From: Oligoflexus sp.
GTDB taxonomy: Bacteria; Bdellovibrionota_B; Oligoflexia; Oligoflexales; Oligoflexaceae
NCBI RefSeq assembly: GCF_035712445.1
Contig: NZ_DASTAT010000008.1
Span: forward strand, 1-50,923
Reading direction: 5' to 3'
DNA length: 50,923 bases
The notes beneath the pieces were generated by a model. The model was given only the letters and a program-made list of their open reading frames with translations. It did not search any database and was not told the origin of the DNA. Shown piece by piece: positions 1 through 7,387 of this stretch. The stretch's first letter is position 1; every line of letters starts with the position of its first letter. Made by a program: the position numbers and the translations under genes.

Positions 1-1766
1 AGTTTTTAAAGCTCGAACCGATTGCCGTCACGACAGATGATAATCTTATTCATGGGTGCTGGACCTTTCTTGTCGGGCCGCACGATGCGATTTATTGCAT
101 GGGTTCATACATAAACGAGATTTCACAACTCGTCGATAAAAAATGGGTTCGGCTTCCTAATGCTGTTGATCCGACTGAAAGTACAAAATCGTTGGCATTG
201 GAATGGCGAATTCTAAGTAATGGATGGGTTGCAGGCGTATCCACTACCGACCTGTTCCTTTGGAACGGCATCTCATGGACACGAACGACTCTGAACGTCA
301 CGGATGAATTCTCGGGATCTCCTGATCTTATCGAGGATTTTAAAGGAGACCTGTGGATTTACGGAAGGTCAAAACAGGCTGAGGCATATGGATTGTATAA
401 GATCGCTGGCGACGCGGTCATATCGTTTCCAGCACCTTCATGGCTGACTCATATTTTTATCCAGATCTCGCATCCGAAATCGTTCGATGGTCTGAATTAC
501 TTTCATGCGGGTGCCTATACATTCAATTTCATGACAGAAACATGGGAGCCGAGCCGCTTTCCTGTGCAGGACTCTGGCGAGAATGATAGCCTGCATCCCA
601 TGATGAACGATTCAAACAATACTTTTACACTACTTGGTAACAAGGGATTTTTCGAGAGCAACAACGATCTATTGTACTGGCCGATTAAAAGCTTAGGGCA
701 TGACGCGCGATCTCAAGGGCAAAGCATCGAACGCGCAGACAAGCTCCTATATTTCATCGACAACTCTAGACCCAATAATTTGAGTCGATTGGTCCGCATC
801 AAGACAAGTTTTGTCTCGTCCTTTGATTCCAGCATGACCGGATCTGCTGATAGCCACGCTACCGGAAGCTGGAACACCACGGACGGACATACGATTGTAA
901 CCTTTTATGATGGAACTCAGCTTGAAATCTCAGCCGATCGAATCGAGAAGAAGAAAACCCCAGAAAACTTCCGGGATGCTCTCCAGGTCTTCGCATTGAA
1001 ATCCGGAGGATACTGTATTTCGCGCGTTAATGGTTATTGGCTCTACGAACCTGAATCGAACAAATACGAAAATTTCGCTCTCGATGATGGCGGACGAGGA
1101 AGCCTGCACCAATGCACAGAAGACAGTTCAGGACGTCTTTGGTGGTTTCATTTTTTTGAAAATACGCTTCACGTTTATGATGGCGTAAGGCCGAAGTCTG
1201 TGCCTATTCTTCTCAAGGATGGCGAGACCATTAAGGCGATTAAGGCTTTGGCTGGCTATTCCAATCTCCTGATTGCAACAAGCCAACGTTTGGTCCTTTT
1301 GGACTCTGATGATCAAATCCAGAGAGTCATCACTTTAAATGAGATCGCAAGTGATGGACAGATTACCGCTCTAGAGAATGCAGTCATGTTGAATAATCAG
1401 GAAGTACTTGTTCAGGCTGAAAATCCAGGCAAGCTCAAGATCTTTTTTACCATAGATCTGTTAACAGGTGTTTCTACACCAGAAACCGAATTCAAGAGGA
1501 TCGTTGGTGACTTTGGGTTGATTCGGTCCGCTCAATGGAACGATACGACTTTCGTTCTTATGGGCGGCCCCAAAGCAGTTTTTATGCAAAGAATTAACCG
1601 CAAATGGAAAGAGTTAGGAAACAACATATTCGACTACCAGCACGTCATGATTAACAAGGCCGCCAAACCCTGGTGGTTTACGGTCGACACATCCGGTCGC
1701 CTATGGTTCATAGCCTCGCCTTCTCCCTACACCTTCGGTCGCGTCGACCCAGACCTCGCCCCTTAA
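1..1766 (+). CDS. Propeller-like protein of unknown function, 5' end missing
   Basis: The reading frame is open from the window edge (first whole codon at base 3), so the gene starts outside the window; the ATG at 99 is probably internal. About 588 residues are visible. The protein is rich in Trp, Gly and Asp, and has recurring short motifs of the type SGRLWW (near residue 380 of the visible part) and SGRLWFI near the C-terminus. These resemble the blades of two-component-regulator propeller or other beta-propeller repeats. No catalytic motif, membrane segment or C-terminal anchor is seen. The gene is visibly more AT-rich than the genes at 3-24 kb. Its stop overlaps the stop of the convergent DUF3025 gene. 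The function is unknown; a sensory or extracellular binding propeller is inference only. Confidence 0.7.
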   Translation, partial: FLKLEPIAVTTDDNLIHGCWTFLVGPHDAIYCMGSYINEISQLVDKKWVRLPNAVDPTESTKSLALEWRILSNGWVAGVSTTDLFLWNGISWTRTTLNVTDEFSGSPDLIEDFKGDLWIYGRSKQAEAYGLYKIAGDAVISFPAPSWLTHIFIQISHPKSFDGLNYFHAGAYTFNFMTETWEPSRFPVQDSGENDSLHPMMNDSNNTFTLLGNKGFFESNNDLLYWPIKSLGHDARSQGQSIERADKLLYFIDNSRPNNLSRLVRIKTSFVSSFDSSMTGSADSHATGSWNTTDGHTIVTFYDGTQLEISADRIEKKKTPENFRDALQVFALKSGGYCISRVNGYWLYEPESNKYENFALDDGGRGSLHQCTEDSSGRLWWFHFFENTLHVYDGVRPKSVPILLKDGETIKAIKALAGYSNLLIATSQRLVLLDSDDQIQRVITLNEIASDGQITALENAVMLNNQEVLVQAENPGKLKIFFTIDLLTGVSTPETEFKRIVGDFGLIRSAQWNDTTFVLMGGPKAVFMQRINRKWKELGNNIFDYQHVMINKAAKPWWFTVDTSGRLWFIASPSPYTFGRVDPDLAP

Positions 1767-2530
1767 CAGAGCACCCCATCCAAAACAAAAGTCCCGAACC
1801 TCCCCCGAGGTTCGGCCATCTCCCTCAGCACGCGCGCCAGCGCCTGATCTTTCTCTTCCCACTCAAGCATCTCAACCACCAACACACTCGCCGTCAGATT
1901 CCGTCCGCCCTGATTCCACACTTCCATAAGCCCATGCCCGAAAACCTCGAACCGCTCCAGCCTTCCGCGCGCATACTCCATTTTCCCTGCAGTATCCAGT
2001 CCACGCATGAGTTCCCGCACTGCACCGGCATCCTCCCCCGCTCCACAAAAATAAACCAAACCACCCTCATCAAACCGCGTCAGCGCATCCGTCAAATCAT
2101 TTCGCAGATTCCCCGTCACCGCGGGAGGCATTTCCAAATAAGACCGATAAGCCCGCTCATGCAGCGCAAACTTGGAACGAGGAAAACGGAGCCACACCAG
2201 GGAATTAAAATAATCATGCAGGTTCCTCTCCCGCATCGGGATCTGATGATCTTCAAGGATGGAAGCTTCATACCGCCGCAGAGTAGGCCGCCCGGCCTCG
2301 CGTTTTTGCTTCGTGAGATTCCGCTTCCGCCTTTGTCCGATCTTGATTTCCGGGAACAGACGTAAAGCATGGGGCAGTGTTTGAAAGACAGGATGCTCAT
2401 CAAATTTTTTCTGCCAGAACGGAACATCCGGCCAATCATTCTCGGTGAGGATCTCGGGAACGCGGTCCCAAAGACCTTGAAGACGCGGATGCTCGGCCAT
2501 GAGCCGCAGGCTTTGCAGTGGATATTTCAA
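1763..2530 (-). CDS. DUF3025 family protein
   Basis: This 255-residue protein has the features I associate with DUF3025. There is a central HDYFNSLVWLRFPRSKFAL-type segment (about residues 105-123), followed by an acidic segment and a hydrophobic C-terminal half. No signal peptide or membrane segment is visible, so it is probably cytoplasmic. The family has no assigned biochemical role that I know. The start is TTG at 2530, supported by a GGAG about 9 nt upstream. The alternative ATG at 2500 has no Shine-Dalgarno sequence. Its stop codon overlaps the stop of the convergent gene ending at 1766. It is probably monocistronic. Confidence 0.75.
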   Translation of the reverse strand: MKYPLQSLRLMAEHPRLQGLWDRVPEILTENDWPDVPFWQKKFDEHPVFQTLPHALRLFPEIKIGQRRKRNLTKQKREAGRPTLRRYEASILEDHQIPMRERNLHDYFNSLVWLRFPRSKFALHERAYRSYLEMPPAVTGNLRNDLTDALTRFDEGGLVYFCGAGEDAGAVRELMRGLDTAGKMEYARGRLERFEVFGHGLMEVWNQGGRNLTASVLVVEMLEWEEKDQALARVLREMAEPRGRFGTFVLDGVLC

Positions 2531-2574
2531 ACTGGCTCACTCCATCAGCGGAAAGCCCAGACTTAACATAAAAG

Positions 2575-2609
2575 AAGCCCGCGGTTCAAAAGAATCCGCG
2601 GGCTTTTTT
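2575..2609 (+). terminator. Strong intrinsic-terminator hairpin, possibly bidirectional
   Basis: A perfect 10-bp stem (2575-2584 with 2596-2605) has an 11-nt loop and a T6 tract at 2604-2609. On the minus strand it is followed by a U-rich stretch too. It lies 45 bp upstream of the DUF3025 start with no convergent gene next to it. Confidence 0.75.
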
Positions 2610-3024
2610 GTGTTGGAATGTCATCTCGTCTCTTTTGCCCCAGGCCTGCCGCTGCTTGCTCAGCCGCAGGAACGAGCGCTTCATTCATTATGGTTATAAT
2701 CCCGCCCCAGCCCCGGGCGCGAGGTTAAAAGAACAATGTGTTCTGTGAAGCCTATTACGAGTGAACATGTTGATTCGCATGACGATATTCACTTATGACG
2801 CGGAAAAAAGTCAGAAGGTTATCCACAGGCCCGGTGGAAAACTCCCCAAAGCTCAAGCGGAAGTCGGCTCCCAGCAAGGCTTTGTCCGATATGCTCATTT
2901 TTTGTGCAGACAGGCTCTTCCTGCCGTCCACGGCTGCTTTTCTGACACAAACGAGGAATTCCTAATGACAGACCGCTCGGGGTTGGATAGGAAAGAATCC
3001 TTATGCTCGACAGGATGATGCAAC
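2610..3024. other. Intergenic region without a convincing gene
   Basis: About 415 bp lie between the hairpin at 2575-2609 and tcdA. The region holds an exact TATAAT (2695-2700) without a convincing -35 partner and a single exact DnaA-box 9-mer at 2819-2827. An 85-codon frame (2761-3018) has an unconvincing composition. No tRNA-like or repeat structure was seen. Confidence 0.5.
2819..2827 (+). promoter_or_regulatory. Single exact DnaA-box-like 9-mer
   Basis: TTATCCACA matches the DnaA consensus exactly. It is alone: no cluster, no AT-rich unwinding element and no dnaA or dnaN neighbour was seen. One chance match in 50 kb is unsurprising. Confidence 0.25.
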
Positions 3025-3804
3025 ATGGATGGTTTTCAACAGCGCTTTAATGGAATCGCTCGCCTTTATGGCGAAGCTGCACTCGAACGCTTTCGTACAG
3101 CCCACGTGGCAGTCATTGGTGTGGGCGGCGTCGGTTCATGGACCGCCGAAGCCTTGGCGCGCAGCGGTGTGGGCCGGCTGACTCTGATCGATCTGGATGA
3201 AATTTGCGTCAGCAACAGCAATCGTCAGCTGCATACGCTCACAGAAACCATAGGCCAAAGCAAGGTCAAGGTCATGGCCGATCGTTTGCGCGCGATCAAT
3301 CCTGAATTAAGGGTCGATGCCGTGGAAGATTTTTTCACGAGCAGCACAGCCGCGCAACATCTCGCTGACGGCTTTGATGGCCTGGTCGATGCCATTGATA
3401 GCCTGAAAAACAAGTGTCTTTTGATCGCTCGCTGCCAGGAGCTGCGCATTCCCCTCGTCACAGTCGGCGGTGCAGGCGGACGACGCAATCCAGCCAAGGT
3501 GCAAATCGCCGATTTATCCCAGACGAGCAGCGATGGACTTCTTCGCCAGGTTCGGCGTGAACTGAGACACAGCTACGCTTTTCCCAAAGAGGGACTCTTT
3601 CATATTCCAGCCGTCTTCAGCACCGAGGCTCCCGTATTTCCAACTCCCGAAGGCGGCGTTTGCGATAAACCCCAGGCCGGACAAGGCGGCAAAGGCGGAT
3701 GCGAGCAGGGCTATGGGGCCGCGAGCTTCGTCACCGGCGCTTTTGGTTTTGCTGCGGCATCCGCCATGCTCGATGAACTTCTGCGCGACCCCAAAGCCTC
3801 ATAA
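3025..3804 (+). CDS. tcdA: tRNA threonylcarbamoyladenosine dehydratase TcdA
   Basis: This is an E1-like adenylating enzyme that, by family knowledge, dehydrates t6A37 to cyclic t6A in ANN-decoding tRNAs in an ATP-dependent reaction. The 259 residues match the usual length. The Rossmann nucleotide-binding motif GVGGVGS is at about residues 32-38. It is preceded by the family N-terminus (RFNGIARLYG) and followed by the LIDLDEICVSNSNRQ segment. The C-terminus has the typical glycine-rich tail ending in a hydrophobic helix (YGAASFVTGAFGF). No signal peptide is present, so it is cytoplasmic. AGGA about 9 nt upstream supports the ATG at 3025. It appears to be a stand-alone gene, with a weak hairpin 32 bp after the stop. 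Confidence 0.92.
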   Translation: MDGFQQRFNGIARLYGEAALERFRTAHVAVIGVGGVGSWTAEALARSGVGRLTLIDLDEICVSNSNRQLHTLTETIGQSKVKVMADRLRAINPELRVDAVEDFFTSSTAAQHLADGFDGLVDAIDSLKNKCLLIARCQELRIPLVTVGGAGGRRNPAKVQIADLSQTSSDGLLRQVRRELRHSYAFPKEGLFHIPAVFSTEAPVFPTPEGGVCDKPQAGQGGKGGCEQGYGAASFVTGAFGFAAASAMLDELLRDPKAS

Positions 3805-3835
3805 CTTTGGCCCGCGACCTGCAGTATCCATGGGG

Positions 3836-3857
3836 GAAGGGCCCCGAACCCTTCTTT
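3836..3857 (+). terminator. Weak terminator-like hairpin after tcdA
   Basis: The stem GAAGGG/CCCTTC (3836-3841 with 3849-3854) has a 7-nt loop and only a T3 run. The position, 32 bp after the tcdA stop, is reasonable, but the U-tract is poor. Confidence 0.35.
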
Positions 3858-4196
3858 ACAAAAGCTGTAAGAATCGAAAGATTCAGGAGTTTCGCGCAAC
3901 GAGTTGAGCATCAATCGAAATCAGACAAGAGCCAAAACCTCTTTAAATTCAAAAAGCTGCCGCGAATAGAGCCGATAGTCCGAGGACGATGGCTTTCCAT
4001 CGCTTTTCTGCTCGGCATTTTATCCAATGCTTTCAGTGATTTAGGCGACAAACTTCCCCCAACTCCGAATTCGAATCACGAACACTGATCACTCTCCCTT
4101 CCCTTCGAATCCATTAACTCACATGAATTTCAGAGCTTTTCCCTCATCCTGCGGCGGTCCTGTCCTTGCAAAATGGAAAGGGCATACACGAACGGT
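3858..4196. other. Intergenic region; nothing convincing seen
   Basis: This is about 340 bp between the tcdA hairpin and the lipoprotein gene. Small frames exist, such as 3807-4088, but they lack a Shine-Dalgarno sequence and any protein-like composition. It presumably carries the promoter of the lipoprotein/FadL-like pair, but no clear -35/-10 pair was recognised. Confidence 0.4.
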
Positions 4197-4202
4197 AGGA
4201 GG
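4197..4202 (+). promoter_or_regulatory. Shine-Dalgarno sequence fixing the start at 4210
   Basis: AGGAGG lies 7 nt before the ATG at 4210. This makes the in-frame codon at 4123 an unlikely start and exposes a lipoprotein signal peptide at the N-terminus. Confidence 0.8.
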
Positions 4203-4209
4203 ACTTACC

Positions 4210-5121
4210 ATGAACCGTCCTTTCCAGGGCATGATCCTCACGATCTGCGGTCTCCTCGGCTTTTCCTGCGCCGAAGAAAAAAACCCTTATAAGAATCGCT
4301 ATGAGACAACCGGCACAACAGGTGGAGCCAGCGCGGCCACCGGCACCGGCAATGCGTCTGTGGATAGCAGTGGCGCTCCCGTCGCCACCGCCAGCGAAGC
4401 CGAAACGAAAACGGCCGCCAACACCGAAGCCATTGCCAAGGAAAGTTTAAACGCGGTTCAGATGATCTGTGGCAATCAGCCGAGCCTTGCAAAATTTGCA
4501 GCCGAGATGGCTGTCCTTTGCGTCAACGGCCAACCCTCGCAAGCCTTCGCCAATGCTCTGGCGGCGCCTTATAAAGGCGGTGCCAATCCTCCTTTGGTCC
4601 TCGTGAAATCCGTGGATAACAACGGCATCAGCGAATTCATTCTGCTCGCCGTTCTTGAAGTTCCCAAACCCATCGCCGATGTCTTTGCCAAACGCGATCT
4701 GACTCATAAAGGGACGATGACCGAAGGCAATGCCACCGTCACTCAAACAGAACTCGCGGCCACTCCAGGCAACGGCGCCGAGCAGCTCGGCAGCTACGAT
4801 GTGAAATTTGATCTGAACGTCCGCGTCGGCATCATCAATGTCGCCGATACCCGCATTCTGCAGCAGGATTTCGTGAGTCTGACGCCGGATAAATCCTTGA
4901 TCGCTTCGATGAGCTATCTGAAAGCCGGCGCCGCCGACAACACCGATAACATCCTCGCCAACTCGGTTTCCTTCTGGATTGGCGACAAGAATACGACCAA
5001 GCTGATCTCGGTCAACCATCAGATGGTGGATAACCGGGGCCAGGCCGCGACCGCCGAGACCACAGTCACCTCGATCGGCCGCCGTACGATGACAGATACC
5101 TACACCATGTTCTCGCAGTGA
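4210..5121 (+). CDS. Predicted lipoprotein of unknown function
   Basis: The product is 303 residues. It begins with a short lipoprotein-type signal peptide: positive residues, a hydrophobic core, then LGFSC with Cys20 as the likely lipidated residue. The lipobox is imperfect, with Gly at -3. A Ser/Thr/Ala/Gly-rich linker (about residues 30-75) leads to a globular domain of alternating hydrophobic residues (about 80-303), which looks beta-rich. No catalytic motif was recognised. Only 19 bp separate it from the FadL-like porin gene downstream, so the two probably form an operon and may act together at the outer membrane. The start is set by the AGGAGG at 4197-4202. Confidence 0.75.
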   Translation: MNRPFQGMILTICGLLGFSCAEEKNPYKNRYETTGTTGGASAATGTGNASVDSSGAPVATASEAETKTAANTEAIAKESLNAVQMICGNQPSLAKFAAEMAVLCVNGQPSQAFANALAAPYKGGANPPLVLVKSVDNNGISEFILLAVLEVPKPIADVFAKRDLTHKGTMTEGNATVTQTELAATPGNGAEQLGSYDVKFDLNVRVGIINVADTRILQQDFVSLTPDKSLIASMSYLKAGAADNTDNILANSVSFWIGDKNTTKLISVNHQMVDNRGQAATAETTVTSIGRRTMTDTYTMFSQ

Positions 5122-5140
5122 AAAATAGAGGGGATCGTCC

Positions 5141-6385
5141 ATGCGCAGGCTTAAGGCAAGCTTCACGAAAAAGGCCAGAGGTACACTGATAGGCTTGACG
5201 TTTGTTTGCAGCGCTCACAAAGCGCGCGCCAACGACATCTTCGATTATCAGGGCGCCTATACCCACGCGTCTGGTGGGGCCGGCGTGACCATGAGCCGCA
5301 GTGGAGAAGCGATCCTCCATAATCCAGCCAATCTTTGGGCCAGCCCGACGAGCGACGCCTATGTGGATTTCGCTCCAACCAACCTGAAATATCAGGTCAC
5401 GACGCCCAGCCCGAATATCAAACCAGGAACGATCAACGTGCCTGTGCTGCCTCTGACCTCGGTGGGCGGCAGCGTAAAGGGCTACACCGGCCCCTTGAGC
5501 TTTGGCTATATGTTCGTCCCGACCGGCGTCGGCAGCACGGTGAAGGTCGAAGATTTTCCCATCGCTGTCAACGGCCAGTATCAGACCGCTACAATCAATT
5601 CGACTCAAAAAGGTTTTCGCTTCGGCATCGGCTCGGCTTATAAAGTCATGCCTAATCTTTGTCTCGGCTTCAGCATCATGAATAACTACAGCAGCAACAG
5701 CACCAAGATCAGCGTCGGTGGCCAGGATTTCCTGGAACTCGAGAATAAATCGAGTTCTTTGCACCTGGCTCTGGGCGTTCGCTATGAAATCGCCTCGATC
5801 GCGACGCTGGGTTTCATCTTCCGTCCTTCGACCGATATGCATTACACGCTGAAACTCAAGGCCCTGGGTTCGGACACCCAAAGTTTCTACCGCCGCGATT
5901 ATCGCCCGACTCTCTATGGCGCCGGCGTTCACAGTAAACCCCTGGGACGCTTCGAGCCTTATCTGCAGTATTCCTACGAGCGCTGGACACCAGCCACCTT
6001 CTATGCCCAGGCCCCGACCCAGGCCGTCAGCGGGACCGCGCCTGTGGAATATCTGAATACCCACAGCTATGTGATAGGCTCGCGTTATGCGCTGCACGCC
6101 AGCCGCCATCTGTCCTTTGCCTATAGCCATTTTACCAAAAACAAAGGCTCGGGCATCATGGACCCATCGGGTCAGGTGGCCATGCAAGGCCGTGGTGCAC
6201 AGGATTTTGAAGCCCTCGACCGCACGCATTTGACGGCAGGCCTTGAACTCAACACCAAGCCGGCCGACTGGTTGATCTATAGCAGCTATATCCACGGAAC
6301 CGCCGAAAGCCCTGAAAATACCCCAAGCGCAGGGTTCTATGAGATGACCGCACTCATGGTCGGCCTCGGCTATGTGAGCAAATAG
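5141..6385 (+). CDS. FadL/OmpP1-type outer membrane transport protein
   Basis: This 414-residue predicted outer-membrane beta-barrel has a Sec signal peptide ending near AHKARA (about residue 30). The mature N-terminus holds the FadL-like sequence GAYTHASGGAGVTMSRSGEA followed by HNPANLWA, which resembles the N-terminal hatch region of the OmpP1/FadL/TodX family. The rest is alternating aromatic/polar strands. By family knowledge such barrels carry hydrophobic compounds (fatty acids, aromatics) across the outer membrane; the substrate here is unknown. An AGAGGGG-type Shine-Dalgarno sequence precedes the ATG. It is the second gene of a probable operon with the lipoprotein gene. Confidence 0.75.
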   Translation: MRRLKASFTKKARGTLIGLTFVCSAHKARANDIFDYQGAYTHASGGAGVTMSRSGEAILHNPANLWASPTSDAYVDFAPTNLKYQVTTPSPNIKPGTINVPVLPLTSVGGSVKGYTGPLSFGYMFVPTGVGSTVKVEDFPIAVNGQYQTATINSTQKGFRFGIGSAYKVMPNLCLGFSIMNNYSSNSTKISVGGQDFLELENKSSSLHLALGVRYEIASIATLGFIFRPSTDMHYTLKLKALGSDTQSFYRRDYRPTLYGAGVHSKPLGRFEPYLQYSYERWTPATFYAQAPTQAVSGTAPVEYLNTHSYVIGSRYALHASRHLSFAYSHFTKNKGSGIMDPSGQVAMQGRGAQDFEALDRTHLTAGLELNTKPADWLIYSSYIHGTAESPENTPSAGFYEMTALMVGLGYVSK

Positions 6386-6463
6386 AGGTCTGTTTGGATC
6401 GACGGACTTGCAGGACGCGCGTAAAAAGTTCAGAATGAGTTGCTTCTTGCGGAAGGACCCGAC

Positions 6464-7267
6464 ATGACAGCTCATCGCCTCATTTGTGACATTCAGGGCT
6501 TGCAGCTCTTCCAATTGCCCGTTCTCACGGATAATTATATTTATATACTCCACGATAGACCCAGTCACCAAACGGTCGTGATTGATCCGGCCGAGGCCGA
6601 GCCCGTTATTGAATTTTTGGAAACTCGTGGCTGGACGGTCGATGCTATCTGGAATACGCATCATCATGGCGACCATGTGGGGGGCAATCGGATTCTGCAG
6701 GAAAAATACGCCTGCGCGATTTATGGCTCCGAATTTGATAAAGATCGCATCCCGGGCATCACCCAGACCGTCAAGGATCAGGATGAATTTTTACTCGGAA
6801 CCTGGCGCGTCGATGTCATGGAGACTCCGGGTCACACGCTGGGACACTGTGTTTATCATATCCCCGCGGCTGATATTCTCTTCTGCGGTGATACGCTCTT
6901 CGCGCTCGGCTGCGGCCGTCTCTTCGAAGGCACGGCGGACCAAATGTGGAACAGCCTTGCGAAGATTCGTAGCCTGCCCGGAACAACCCGCGTCTGCTGC
7001 GCGCATGAATACACTCTGAGCAACGCCCGTTATGCACAGAGTCTCCCGTCCTATGCGCTCGGTCTTTTGAATTACATTGCCGAGCTTCAGTCTCTCCGCA
7101 GTCGTGGCGTTCCCACGGTCCCCACGCAGCTGGCGGCAGAAATTGCCTACAATCCCTTTCTGCAGGCGGATCAAACTCCGATGCGCGAGGCGATCGGCCT
7201 CGCATCAAACCCAGCCGCTCAGGTGTTCGCCTGGCTGCGTACCGGCAAGGATAGTTTCAAAGGCTGA
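6464..7267 (+). CDS. gloB: Hydroxyacylglutathione hydrolase (glyoxalase II)
   Basis: This metallo-beta-lactamase-fold enzyme hydrolyses S-lactoylglutathione to lactate and glutathione in methylglyoxal detoxification. The 267 residues fit the family. The metal-binding motif THHHGDHVGG is at about residues 64-73. Further ligands are seen in TPGHTLGH (about 122-129) and in FCGDTLFALGCGRLFEG (about 142-158), and a later CAHEYTLSNARYA segment (about 181-193) is the substrate-site signature. The ATG at 6464 has AAGGA 6 nt upstream; the in-frame TTG at 6440 lacks a ribosome-binding site. It is cytoplasmic and has no clear operon partner; the NRPS gene starts about 120 bp downstream. Confidence 0.95.
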   Translation: MTAHRLICDIQGLQLFQLPVLTDNYIYILHDRPSHQTVVIDPAEAEPVIEFLETRGWTVDAIWNTHHHGDHVGGNRILQEKYACAIYGSEFDKDRIPGITQTVKDQDEFLLGTWRVDVMETPGHTLGHCVYHIPAADILFCGDTLFALGCGRLFEGTADQMWNSLAKIRSLPGTTRVCCAHEYTLSNARYAQSLPSYALGLLNYIAELQSLRSRGVPTVPTQLAAEIAYNPFLQADQTPMREAIGLASNPAAQVFAWLRTGKDSFKG

Positions 7268-7300
7268 TAGGCCTTTGGTCCTTTCGAAAAAAAATCAGCC
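7262..7300 (+). terminator. Inverted repeat after gloB, weak terminator candidate
   Basis: A perfect 7-bp stem (7262-7268 with 7294-7300) overlaps the gloB stop. The loop is long (25 nt) and the T-run that follows is broken. It may instead be chance. Confidence 0.25.
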
Positions 7301-7387
7301 CTTCCCCTGTGCTTTTCCTTCAACTCTTTTTGGTTGCTTACAAACCAGTAAAGATCATTGCGTCTTGCGTCGAAACCTAAGAGCGGA

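Noticed and set aside
2691..2700. Exact TATAAT as a strong promoter
   Set aside because: No -35 hexamer at 16-18 bp and no proper extended -10; kept only as a note in the intergenic entry.
2761..3018. 85-codon frame upstream of tcdA
   Set aside because: GTG start without a ribosome site, mixed composition and no motif; treated as intergenic.
3807..4088. 93-codon frame after tcdA
   Set aside because: No ribosome site, overlaps a hairpin, and its composition does not look like a protein.
5066..6676. 536-codon open frame on the minus strand
   Set aside because: It is antisense to the FadL-like gene and the gloB start, both of which have good ribosome sites and recognisable motifs.
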